From contig DATFPK010000090.1 of the NCBI GenBank assembly GCA_035264885.1, positions 1-13,341 on the forward strand: DNA of 13,341 nucleotides, written 5' to 3'. The notes beneath the pieces were generated by a model. It did no database searches. It was given only the letters and a program-made list of their open reading frames with translations, and was not told the origin of the DNA. Positions 6,535 to 13,052 of the stretch are shown piece after piece. The translations under genes were made by a program, and so were the position numbers. Source of the DNA: DATFPK01 sp035264885. GTDB lineage: Bacteria; Actinomycetota; Thermoleophilia; Solirubrobacterales; 70-9. The number at the start of each line of letters is the position of its first letter. Position 1 is the stretch's first letter.

Positions 6535-7521
6535 ATGAGGGCGATGCTGCTGGAGGAGCCGCGCCGCCCGCTCCGCCAGGCCGACGTGCCCCGGCCCGAG
6601 CCGGGGCCCGGGCAGGTGCTGATCGAGCTAGAGGCCTGCGGCGTCTGCCGCACCGACCTTCATGTCACCGACGGCGAGGTGCCGGGCGCAAAGCTGCCGC
6701 TCGTGCCAGGGCACCAGGCGGTCGGCCGGGTGCTCGCCGGCGGGGCTGGGGTGGAGCGGTTCTCTGCGGGAGAGAGGATCGGGGTGCCCTGGCTGGGCTG
6801 GACGTGCGGTGATTGCCGCTACTGCCGCTCGGGCCGCGAGAACCTCTGCCCGCGCGCGGTCTTCACCGGGCACGGGATCGACGGCGGCTACGCCGAGGCG
6901 CTGGTCGCCGACGAGCGGTTTTGCTTCCCGATCCCACCCGGCTACCCCGCGACGCAGGCGGCGCCACTCCTCTGCGCGGGTCTGATCGGCTACCGGGCGC
7001 TGCGCTTCTGTGGCGATGCAGAACGGATCGGCTTCTACGGCTTCGGAGCCTCCGCGCACATCCTCTGCCAGGTGGCGCGGCACGAGGGCCGCCGCGTCTT
7101 TGCCTTCGCCCGCGAGGGCGACGCGCAGGCCCAGGCGTTCGCCCGCGAGCTGGGAGCGGAGTGGGCGGGGAGCAGTGGAGAGATGCCGCCCGAGGAACTC
7201 GACGCCGCCATCGTCTTCGCGCCGGTCGGCGCCCTGGTGCCGGCGGCGTTGCGCGCCTGCGCTCCCGGCGGCGTCGTCGTCTGCGCCGGGATCCACATGA
7301 GCGACATCCCCTCCTTCCCCTACGAGATCCTCTGGGGCGAGCGCCAGGTCAGGTCGGTCGCGAACCTCACCCGGCGCGACGGGGACGAGTTCATGCGGCT
7401 GGCGCCCGAGGTCCCGGTGCGGACGGAGGTCGCGGAGCATCCGCTGGCCGGCGCCAACGACGCCCTCGAAGCGCTCCGCGCAGGTAGGGTTCGCGGTGCT
7501 GCGGTGCTGATCAATGGCTGA
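6535..7521 (+). CDS. Zinc-dependent alcohol dehydrogenase (MDR family)
   Basis: Medium-chain dehydrogenase of 328 residues, expected to oxidise an alcohol or reduce an aldehyde with NAD(P). Catalytic zinc ligands are C38 (in ACGVCRTDLH), H60 and the Cys of LLCAGLIGYRAL. The structural zinc site is complete: C91, C94, C97 and C105 in TCGDCRYCRSGRENLC. The motif usually GHE reads GHQ here (H60-Q61). The nucleotide-binding turn is GFGASA rather than the textbook GxGxxG, as in the subfamily of ADHs lacking a classic turn. ATG 6535 follows the fbiC stop by 5 bases, so the two are translated from one mRNA. The frame stays open far upstream across fbiC, but that part is a shadow. Substrate unknown; a link to F420 metabolism is suggested only by position. 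Confidence 0.92.
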   Translation: MRAMLLEEPRRPLRQADVPRPEPGPGQVLIELEACGVCRTDLHVTDGEVPGAKLPLVPGHQAVGRVLAGGAGVERFSAGERIGVPWLGWTCGDCRYCRSGRENLCPRAVFTGHGIDGGYAEALVADERFCFPIPPGYPATQAAPLLCAGLIGYRALRFCGDAERIGFYGFGASAHILCQVARHEGRRVFAFAREGDAQAQAFARELGAEWAGSSGEMPPEELDAAIVFAPVGALVPAALRACAPGGVVVCAGIHMSDIPSFPYEILWGERQVRSVANLTRRDGDEFMRLAPEVPVRTEVAEHPLAGANDALEALRAGRVRGAAVLING

Positions 7522-7939
7522 CGTGACGGTCAAGCGTCTCGAGGACTTCGAGGCCGTTTTCGGCGGCGGGATGCGCCGGGTGCGCGCCGGGCTCGGAGTG
7601 ACGGCGTTCGGCATCCAGGTCATCGAGCTGCCGCCCGGATTCGCGATGTACCCGGAGCACGACCACTCGCATGACGAGCAGGAGGAGATCTACACCGCGC
7701 TCAGCGGCCGGGCGAACCTCGAGGCGGCGGGCGAGAGCCACCTGATCGAGCCCGGCGTTTTCGCCCGCGTAGGGCCCGGCGAGCGGCGCAAGTTCACGAC
7801 GGGTGACGAGGGCGTCCGGCTGATCTGCGTCGGGGCCGCCCCTGGCCGGCCCTACGAGCCCCCGGAGTGGACCGAGGAGGGGGCGGGCGCGCCGCAGATC
7901 GACAGCGAGCTGAGCGAGAAGCTGCGCGAGAAGGGCTAG
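7514..7939 (+). CDS. Cupin-domain protein
   Basis: Small single-domain cupin of 141 residues, function unknown. The first cupin motif is present around residues 42-64: G42, then H49, H51 and H53 in PEHDHSHDEQEE, with acidic residues E57 and E58, followed by YTALSG. The second motif (FARVGPGERRKFTT) keeps the PxG turn but has Lys or Arg where the metal-binding His usually sits, so any metal site would be incomplete. The last 25 residues are charged and likely unstructured. It overlaps the dehydrogenase gene by 8 bases. A GTG at 7496 in the same frame runs into a TGA, so ATG 7514 is the start. Its TAG stop shares a CTAG palindrome with the convergent cofE stop. It could be a sensor, an isomerase or a small dioxygenase; nothing decides among them. 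Confidence 0.85.
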   Translation: MADVTVKRLEDFEAVFGGGMRRVRAGLGVTAFGIQVIELPPGFAMYPEHDHSHDEQEEIYTALSGRANLEAAGESHLIEPGVFARVGPGERRKFTTGDEGVRLICVGAAPGRPYEPPEWTEEGAGAPQIDSELSEKLREKG

Positions 7940-8679
7940 CGGAAGAGGTCCTCGGATTCCCGGCGGCGTAGCGCCGCGCCGCCGGGACCGTCCTCCTCGG
8001 TCACGAAGCGGTCGAGGCCGCGCAGGACGGCAGCCGGCACTCCGGAGGCCTTGTCGCGAACGAGGTCGGCTGCCGCCGCGATCTGGTCGGCGACGGCGAT
8101 CACGGTCGCCGAAAGCTCGCGTCCGGTCGCGTCGGCGCGCCCGCGCCAGTCGTCGAGCGGCGTGATGCCCGCGCAGCCGATCGCCACCTCGGCCTGGCCG
8201 AGGCGCCAGGCGCGCCCGAAGCTGTCGGCGATCACGACCCCGGTCAGCGCCCGGTCCGCCAGTTCGGACCGGATCATCCGGGCCGAGGCGTCCGGGTCGG
8301 CCGGCAGTAGGGCCACCGTCCCGTCCTCGGGCAGGTTCGACGCGTCGATGCCGGCGTTGGCGCAGACCAGTCCGTGCCGGGTCTCGGTGATCAGCACGCC
8401 GCGCTCGGCACGCACGATCCGGCGGCTCTCGTCGAGGACGAGCTGGACCTGGCGCGGGTCCTTGCCGAGGCTCGCGGCCAGCTCGGTTGCCTCCGCTCCG
8501 GGCTCGACTTCGGACAGGCGGCGGATCCGGCCCTCCGCCTTGGAGACGACCTTCTGTGAGATCACGACCACGTCGCCATCGCGGAGACGGGCCCGCGCGG
8601 CGATCAGAGGGCCCAGCCGGTCGCCTTCGCCGACCTCCGGGAGCCCATCGACCGCGAAGACATGGACCTCGCCGCTCAC
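7936..8679 (-). CDS. cofE: Coenzyme F420-0:L-glutamate ligase CofE (stand-alone)
   Basis: Adds L-glutamate residues to F420-0 with GTP and divalent metal, building the gamma-linked tail of F420 in the cytoplasm. It has 247 residues, the length of a free-standing CofE. Family motifs in order: ISQKVVSKAEGR (40-51), VLITETRHGLVCANAGIDASN (about 100-120), IADSFGRAWRLGQAEVAIG (about 150-170), and PLDDWRGRADATGREL. In mycobacteria this domain is the N-terminal half of FbiB, fused to a nitroreductase-like domain that reduces dehydro-F420-0; that domain is absent here and not seen elsewhere in the window. The start is GTG 8679, whose GTGA overlaps the cofC stop. Last gene of the npdG-cofD-cofC-cofE chain; its TAG stop overlaps the cupin stop. 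Confidence 0.95.
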   Translation of the reverse strand: MSGEVHVFAVDGLPEVGEGDRLGPLIAARARLRDGDVVVISQKVVSKAEGRIRRLSEVEPGAEATELAASLGKDPRQVQLVLDESRRIVRAERGVLITETRHGLVCANAGIDASNLPEDGTVALLPADPDASARMIRSELADRALTGVVIADSFGRAWRLGQAEVAIGCAGITPLDDWRGRADATGRELSATVIAVADQIAAAADLVRDKASGVPAAVLRGLDRFVTEEDGPGGAALRRRESEDLFR

Positions 8680-9326
8680 CGCACCCTCAGGCCCAGCACC
8701 TTCGCCGTGCGCGGAGCGCTGCCGCTACGGAACTCGAGTGCGGTGGTGAGGGCGAGGACGTCGGCGGGAGTGTCGAGGTCGAGGGCGAGGGAGGGGACCT
8801 CCTCGACCGAGTAGGGGATCTCGGCCGCCCGCGCCGACTCGACGTGGCGCTCGCGGCTGCCCTCGCCGAACGCCGGATGGATCGCGTGCGGTGGCGAGAG
8901 GATCAGGGCGTTGGTCCCGCTGCCGTGGCGATCCGGGACAATCGCGACATAGCGGTCGGGCACCCCGGTGAGGATTCCGTCGAGCTCGCGCGGCTCGAGC
9001 AGCGGGCAGTCGCCGGGGAGGAGGGCGACGCACCGGACGCCATCGGCGACGGCCCCCTCGACGCCGCGCAGGGCGGCCTCGGAGTGGCCGGCATCGTCGG
9101 GATCGTCGATCACCTCGGCGCCCGCCTCGGCCGCCAACCCGGCAGCCTCCTCCTCGCCGGTCACGACGATCATCCGGTCCACCATCCGCGACCGCTGGAG
9201 CGCTTCGAGGACGTCGCTGAGCATCGCGGCCACCAGGGCGCGGCGGCGCTCCTCGTCGACACCGGGCGCGAGCCTGGCCTTGGCGGCGCCGAAGCGCTTC
9301 ACCGGGATGACCGCAGCCGCCTTCAT
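8676..9326 (-). CDS. cofC: Phosphoenolpyruvate / 2-phospho-L-lactate guanylyltransferase CofC (FbiD)
   Basis: Nucleotidyltransferase that couples GTP to a phospho-acid (phosphoenolpyruvate in actinobacteria, 2-phospho-L-lactate in archaea), releasing pyrophosphate and giving the unstable donor used by CofD. It has 216 residues, as expected. The GTP-binding signature VIPVKRFGAAKARL is at 6-19, the acidic metal-binding strand LLPGDCPLL at about 102-110, GSGTNAL at about 134-140, and a late LDLDTPADV motif that closes the nucleotide site. ATG 9326 overlaps the cofD stop as ATGA, so translation is coupled to CofD, which must receive the short-lived product. The sequence alone does not settle which phospho-acid is used; phosphoenolpyruvate would be usual for this kind of host. 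Confidence 0.95.
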   Translation of the reverse strand: MKAAAVIPVKRFGAAKARLAPGVDEERRRALVAAMLSDVLEALQRSRMVDRMIVVTGEEEAAGLAAEAGAEVIDDPDDAGHSEAALRGVEGAVADGVRCVALLPGDCPLLEPRELDGILTGVPDRYVAIVPDRHGSGTNALILSPPHAIHPAFGEGSRERHVESARAAEIPYSVEEVPSLALDLDTPADVLALTTALEFRSGSAPRTAKVLGLRVR

Positions 9327-10246
9327 GCGGCTAGGGCTGCGCCGAAGTCGAGCACCGCTTCCGCGACCCGCTCTCGCCCCTCCGGACCCTGCATGAGGAT
9401 CGGCTCGCGCAGCACGCGAGGGTCGGACGGGGGAGGGTCGGGGTCGGCGTCGTCGACGACCATGCCGTCGAGCAGCCCCTCGTAGAGCGACGCGACACCG
9501 GCCGCGGTGGACGCGCGGCCGAGCGCCTGCATGAAATGCCCGGTCGGGCCCTTGACCACCGCGCCGGCGACGAACGGGCTGACCGCGACGACCGGAGCGG
9601 GCGCTCTAGCGATCTCCTCGCGGACGCCCCGTACCGACAGGATCGGGCCGATGCTGATCACGGGGTTCGAGGGACCGATCACGATCAGCTCGGCGCCGTG
9701 GATCGCCTCGAGCACCTGCGGGGTGGGGCGGGCGCTCTCGACGCCGAGCAGCTCGACCCCCGCCACGTCGGGCTCGCCGCGCTCGAGGATCAGATACTCC
9801 TGGAGCCCGTGCCAGCCGGTGGCGGTCCGCACGCGGGTGCGGACGGGCTCCTCGCAGATCGGCAGGACCCGCGCCTCGACGCCGAGCGCTCGCGCGATCT
9901 GGGCCTGGGCCTCGGTCAGGGTCCCGCCCTCGTCGAGGAAGTGGCGGCGGTAGAGGCAGGCGGCGAGATCGCGGTCGGACAGGCGGAACCAGTCGGGGGC
10001 GCCGAACCGGACGAGCTGGTCGAACGCGTGGAACGAGTCGTCCCGGATGCCCCAGCCGCGGTCCTCGTCGATCTCGCCGGCCAGCCAGTAGGTGACGAGA
10101 TCAGGATCGGGGGAGACGTGTACGCCGAGCACCTCGACGTCGTCGCCGGTGTTGGCGATCACCGAGAGGTCACTCCTGACCAGCCCCTGCATGCCGGCGG
10201 CGAGCTTCGCGCCGCCGGTGCCTCCGGCGAGGAGGGCGACCCTCAC
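9323..10246 (-). CDS. cofD: Phospho-lactate/phosphoenolpyruvate transferase CofD (FbiA)
   Basis: Transfers the phospho-acid part of the guanylylated donor to Fo, giving F420-0 or dehydro-F420-0. It has 307 residues, normal for the family. The N-terminal loop AGGTGGAKL (7-15), NTGDDVEVLGVHVSPDPDL (from 32), the RDLAACLYR segment and GPSNPVISIGPIL in the second half are all family hallmarks that bind Fo and the GTP-derived donor. Start GTG 10246 overlaps the npdG TGA as GTGA. The C-terminal 35 residues are acidic then hydrophobic. No frameshift or missing motif. Position directly after npdG and before cofC places donor synthesis, transfer and F420 reduction in one transcript. Confidence 0.96.
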   Translation of the reverse strand: MRVALLAGGTGGAKLAAGMQGLVRSDLSVIANTGDDVEVLGVHVSPDPDLVTYWLAGEIDEDRGWGIRDDSFHAFDQLVRFGAPDWFRLSDRDLAACLYRRHFLDEGGTLTEAQAQIARALGVEARVLPICEEPVRTRVRTATGWHGLQEYLILERGEPDVAGVELLGVESARPTPQVLEAIHGAELIVIGPSNPVISIGPILSVRGVREEIARAPAPVVAVSPFVAGAVVKGPTGHFMQALGRASTAAGVASLYEGLLDGMVVDDADPDPPPSDPRVLREPILMQGPEGRERVAEAVLDFGAALAA

Positions 10247-10929
10247 GACCAGGGGTCGGTCTCGGGCAGCCCCGTGAAGCGGACCCCGGCGTGGGTCTTG
10301 TAGCGGACGTTGACCGAGATCAGGAGCGGCGTGAGCTGCTCGACTATTCGAGCCATCTCCAAGGCGCCGGCGTTGACGGCCCGCAAGCCTGGGATCAGCT
10401 CGACCAGCTCGGCCACCCGCGCCTTGTCGGCCTTGCGCTCGCCGCAGATCGGGACGTCCTCATCGAGGTCGCGGGAAAGGTCGCCGAGGACCGGGGCGCT
10501 GACGGTGTGGAGCGCAGCGACCACGGTGACGCCATCGGGGACCATCTCCTGCGCCTGCTGGGCGGCCGAGCCCTGCCAGACGCCGAGCGAGCGGGTGGCC
10601 TTGCCGCTGACCGCGGCCGCGAGCGGCACGGTGCAGTCGACGAGGAGCTGGCCGGGGCTGAGGGCGCCGCGGAGGTTGTTGAGGTTCTCCGACTGGGCAC
10701 GGAAGGGGACGGTCATGAAGACGACCGGGCCACGGGCGGCGGCCTCGGGGTTCTCTAGCCCTTCGACCTGGGCGCCCGGGACGGCGGCGCGGACCTTTTC
10801 GGCGGCCTCCTGGGCGCGTTCGGCCGAGCGGGAGCCGATCACGACCGGGGCGCCTGCCCGGGCCCACCGCAGGGCGAGGCCGGCGCCGAGGGCGCCGGTG
10901 CCGCCGATGATCGGGATCGGCTCGGCCAC
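10243..10929 (-). CDS. npdG: NADPH-dependent F420 reductase (Fno/NpdG type)
   Basis: Moves hydride between NADP(H) and F420, supplying F420H2 or recovering NADPH. The chosen start is GTG 10929, giving 228 residues that begin just before the Rossmann strand (AEPIPIIGGTGALGAGLALR). The frame is open further upstream, but that part is antisense to the SDR gene and unlike the family. GGTGALG (9-15) binds the dinucleotide, and S33-R34 in VIGSRSAER fit the NADP phosphate pocket. TVPFRAQSENLNNL, VDCTVPL and a C-terminal GALEMARIVEQLTPLLISVN segment match the family. First gene of the F420 chain. A TAGACT hexamer 8 bases upstream of the GTG fits a leaderless start. Only 25 bases separate its start codon from that of the divergent SDR. 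Confidence 0.93.
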   Translation of the reverse strand: MAEPIPIIGGTGALGAGLALRWARAGAPVVIGSRSAERAQEAAEKVRAAVPGAQVEGLENPEAAARGPVVFMTVPFRAQSENLNNLRGALSPGQLLVDCTVPLAAAVSGKATRSLGVWQGSAAQQAQEMVPDGVTVVAALHTVSAPVLGDLSRDLDEDVPICGERKADKARVAELVELIPGLRAVNAGALEMARIVEQLTPLLISVNVRYKTHAGVRFTGLPETDPWS

Positions 10930-10937
10930 GGCGCGCC

Positions 10938-10943
10938 AGTCTA
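10938..10943 (-). promoter_or_regulatory. -10 hexamer of the npdG-cofD-cofC-cofE unit
   Basis: On the - strand this reads TAGACT, ending 8 bases before GTG 10929. It overlaps the SDR -10 hexamer on the opposite strand by two bases, so RNA polymerase probably cannot occupy both at once. Confidence 0.5.
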
Positions 10944-10947
10944 TGCT
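10942..10947 (+). promoter_or_regulatory. -10 hexamer of the SDR-thioesterase unit
   Basis: TATGCT ends 7 bases before GTG 10955, consistent with a leaderless mRNA. The only AT-rich patch between the two divergent genes is shared by this hexamer and the npdG one. Confidence 0.5.
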
Positions 10948-10954
10948 GCCCGCC

Positions 10955-11689
10955 GTGAGGCTCGAGGGCCGCAGAGCACTCGTCACCGGAGGTGCCAGCG
11001 GCATCGGCGCGGCGATCTCGAGACGCCTGGCGGCGGAGGGCGCCGAGGTCTGGATCGGCGACATCGACGAGCAGGGGGCGGGCGAGGTCGCGGGCGAGTT
11101 CTCGGGCCATGCCACGCGCCTCGACGTGACTGACCTCGACTCCGCGCAGGCGGCGATCGAGGAGTCCGGGACGCTGGACGTCCTGGTCAACAACGCCGGG
11201 ATGGACGAGTTCGGATTCTTCACCCAGACGACGCCGGACCAGTGGGAACGGGTGCTCGCGGTCAACCTGCGCGGGGTCCTGAACTGCACGGCGGCGGCGC
11301 TGCCGGGGATGCAGGAGGCGGGGTACGGGCGGATCGTCTCGATCTCGTCCGAGGCCGGCAGGGTCGGCTCGAAGGGGTCGGCGATCTACTCGGCCGCGAA
11401 GGGCGGCGTGATCGCCTTCATGAAGGTGATCGCGCGGGAGAACGCTCGCTACGGGATCACCGCGAACTCGATCGCGCCGGGCCCGATCGAGACGCCGCTT
11501 TTGATGCAGGCTGCGGAGTTCGGCGAGATCGGCCAGAAGATCCTCGCGACGATGCGGGGAGGGACCCAAATGAAGCGCCTCGGCCAGCCCGAGGAGGTGG
11601 CGGCGGCGGTGGCCTTCCTGGCCGCCGAGGAGGCGTCCTACGTGACCGGCGAGACGCTCGGCGTCAGCGGCGGTCTGGGGATGGTCTAG
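10955..11689 (+). CDS. Short-chain dehydrogenase/reductase (SDR), FabG/BadH-like
   Basis: NAD(P)-dependent oxidoreductase of 244 residues, classical SDR. The Rossmann motif TGGASGIG is at 11-18, NNAG at 79-82, and the catalytic tetrad is N104, S132, Y145 and K149. PGPIETPLL and the C-terminal SGGLGMV complete the pattern. The Asp in WIGDID after strand 2 suggests NAD rather than NADP. By overall look it is closest to beta-hydroxyacyl-CoA or hydroxycyclohexanecarboxyl-CoA dehydrogenases (BadH-like), a tentative assignment. Start GTG 10955 is chosen because the fold begins there and a -10 hexamer lies 7 bases upstream; the open frame further upstream is the reverse of npdG. The stop overlaps the thioesterase start by one base (TAGTG), so the two are translationally coupled and may act on the same acyl-CoA. 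Confidence 0.93.
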   Translation: MRLEGRRALVTGGASGIGAAISRRLAAEGAEVWIGDIDEQGAGEVAGEFSGHATRLDVTDLDSAQAAIEESGTLDVLVNNAGMDEFGFFTQTTPDQWERVLAVNLRGVLNCTAAALPGMQEAGYGRIVSISSEAGRVGSKGSAIYSAAKGGVIAFMKVIARENARYGITANSIAPGPIETPLLMQAAEFGEIGQKILATMRGGTQMKRLGQPEEVAAAVAFLAAEEASYVTGETLGVSGGLGMV

Positions 11690-12063
11690 TGGCGCTCGAG
11701 CCGGGAATGGAGCGAACGGACACCTTCACGGTCGAGGACCGGCTGGTGACCGACGTCGGCGGCACGATCGGGGCCAGCGTCCTCTCGACGCCGGGGATGA
11801 TCGCGATGATGGAGCGCAACAGCTCGATCCTCGCCTTCGAGAACCTCCCAGACGGCAAGGCCACAGTGGGTTTCGAGGTCTGCATCAAACACGTCGCGGC
11901 GGCGATGGAGGGCAGCGAGTGCACGGTCACCTCCCGGCTGCGCGAGGTCGAAGACGACCGCAAGCTCCGCTTCGACGTCGAGGTCCGCGAGGGCGCCCGC
12001 ACCGTCGGCGTCGGCACCCACGAGCGCCGCGTCATCGAGGTGGGCGAGGTGAAGCAGGGCTGA
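11689..12063 (+). CDS. FlK-like hotdog-fold acyl-CoA thioesterase
   Basis: Hotdog-fold thioesterase of 124 residues related to fluoroacetyl-CoA thioesterase FlK of Streptomyces cattleya. From GTG 11689, Thr34 (VLSTP), Glu42 (MMERN) and His68 (IKHVA) have exactly the spacing of the FlK triad Thr42, Glu50 and His76 (8 and 26 residues apart), and Gly61 matches FlK Gly69. Ending GTHERRVI also matches. An ungapped alignment puts glycine at the FlK lid phenylalanines (Phe33 and Phe36), so specificity for fluoroacetyl-CoA is unlikely; a small acyl-CoA is more plausible. The start is GTG 11689 in TAGTG; ATG 11707 is an alternative six residues later. It probably hydrolyses a product or dead-end of the SDR or lyase next to it. 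Substrate unknown. Confidence 0.85.
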   Translation: MALEPGMERTDTFTVEDRLVTDVGGTIGASVLSTPGMIAMMERNSSILAFENLPDGKATVGFEVCIKHVAAAMEGSECTVTSRLREVEDDRKLRFDVEVREGARTVGVGTHERRVIEVGEVKQG

Positions 12064-12099
12064 GCACCTGGGGAGGGGCGAGCCAGGTCGCCGGGCGCC

Positions 12100-12105
12100 T
12101 AATCT
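12100..12105 (+). promoter_or_regulatory. -10 hexamer of the HMG-CoA-lyase-family gene
   Basis: TAATCT ends 8 bases before GTG 12114, in the 50-base gap after the thioesterase gene. This suggests a separate leaderless transcript for the lyase, in addition to any read-through. Confidence 0.48.
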
Positions 12106-12113
12106 CACCCAAC

Positions 12114-13052
12114 GTGACCGAGCTTCCCCGCAGCGTTCGCGTCCGCGAGGTCGGGCCGCGCGATGGCTTCCAGAACGAGCCCGAGGTGATTCCGACCGAG
12201 CAGAAGGTGCGGCTGATCGACCTGCTCTCCGCCACTGGGATCAGCCGCCTCGAGGTCACCTCGTTCGTGCGGCCGGACGTGATCCCCCAGCTGGCCGACG
12301 GTCCGGAGGTGCTGGCGGCGGTGAAGCGGCGGGACGACGTCGCCTTCTCGGTCCTGATCCCGAACGAGCGCGGGCTCGAGCGGGCGCTGGAGCATCGCGA
12401 GCGCTTCGACGAGGTCAACCTCTTCCTCTCCGCCAGCGAGACCCACAACCGCAAGAACGTCAATCGCTCGATCGCGGAATCTCTGAGCGGGCTCGAGCGG
12501 GTGGTCTCGTCGGCCCGGGAGGCGGGCCTGCGCTGCGAGGGCGTGATCTCGGTGGCCTTCGGCTGCCCTTACGAGGGCGAGGTGCCGCCCGACCGCGTCT
12601 TCGACATCGCCGACCGCCTCGCGGCCGCCGGGTGCGAGGAGATCGCCTTCGGCGACACCACCGGCATGGCCAACCCGCGCCAGGTCCGCCGGTTCTTCGC
12701 CGCCGCCCGCGGCCGCCTCAGAGGCCTCGAGCTCACGGCCCACTTCCACAACACGCGCGGCCAGGGGCTCGCCAACGTCCTCGCCGCCCTCGAGGAGGGC
12801 GTCGACTCGTTCGAGTCGAGTTTCGGCGAGTTGGGCGGCTGCCCGGTGCCCCCGGGCTCCACCGGCAACGTCTCGACCGAGGACGTCGTGTCGATGCTGC
12901 ACGAGATGGACGTCGAGACCGGCATCGACCTCGAGCGGCTGATCGAGGCGTCGAGGACGGCACAGGAAATCCTCGGCCGCCCGCTGGGCGCCCACGTCCT
13001 GCGGGCCGGCCCGGTCGACTGGACCGGCGGCGCCGAGGTCCGGCGCGCCTAG
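12114..13052 (+). CDS. HMG-CoA lyase family protein
   Basis: TIM-barrel lyase of the DRE-TIM superfamily, 312 residues. HMG-CoA lyase splits 3-hydroxy-3-methylglutaryl-CoA into acetyl-CoA and acetoacetate, the last step of leucine breakdown. Catalytic and metal residues align with the human enzyme: R16 and D17 (REVGPRDGFQNE) with R41 and D42, H210 and H212 (HFHNTRGQ) with H233 and H235, the catalytic C243 (LGGCP) with C266, and N252 with N275. Spacing from the second His to Cys (31) and from Cys to Asn (9) is the same. The usual HxHDT motif reads HFHNT, a variant common in bacterial paralogues, so another 3-hydroxy-3-methylacyl-CoA may be the substrate. Start GTG 12114 gives the normal N-terminus and lies 8 bases after a TAATCT hexamer. 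Its stop shares CTAG with the convergent gene. Confidence 0.9.
   Translation: MTELPRSVRVREVGPRDGFQNEPEVIPTEQKVRLIDLLSATGISRLEVTSFVRPDVIPQLADGPEVLAAVKRRDDVAFSVLIPNERGLERALEHRERFDEVNLFLSASETHNRKNVNRSIAESLSGLERVVSSAREAGLRCEGVISVAFGCPYEGEVPPDRVFDIADRLAAAGCEEIAFGDTTGMANPRQVRRFFAAARGRLRGLELTAHFHNTRGQGLANVLAALEEGVDSFESSFGELGGCPVPPGSTGNVSTEDVVSMLHEMDVETGIDLERLIEASRTAQEILGRPLGAHVLRAGPVDWTGGAEVRRA

Noticed and set aside
7496..7510. GTG at 7496 as an alternative cupin start behind a TAGGGT hexamer
   Set aside because: In frame but it meets a TGA after four codons, so it cannot encode the cupin.
10310..10954. Upstream extension of the SDR frame through npdG
   Set aside because: Antisense shadow of npdG; TGGASGIG lies at the expected distance from GTG 10955.
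10930..11289. N-terminal extension of npdG into the SDR gene
   Set aside because: The extra Ser/Arg-rich residues are antisense to the SDR, and the Rossmann motif starts right after GTG 10929.
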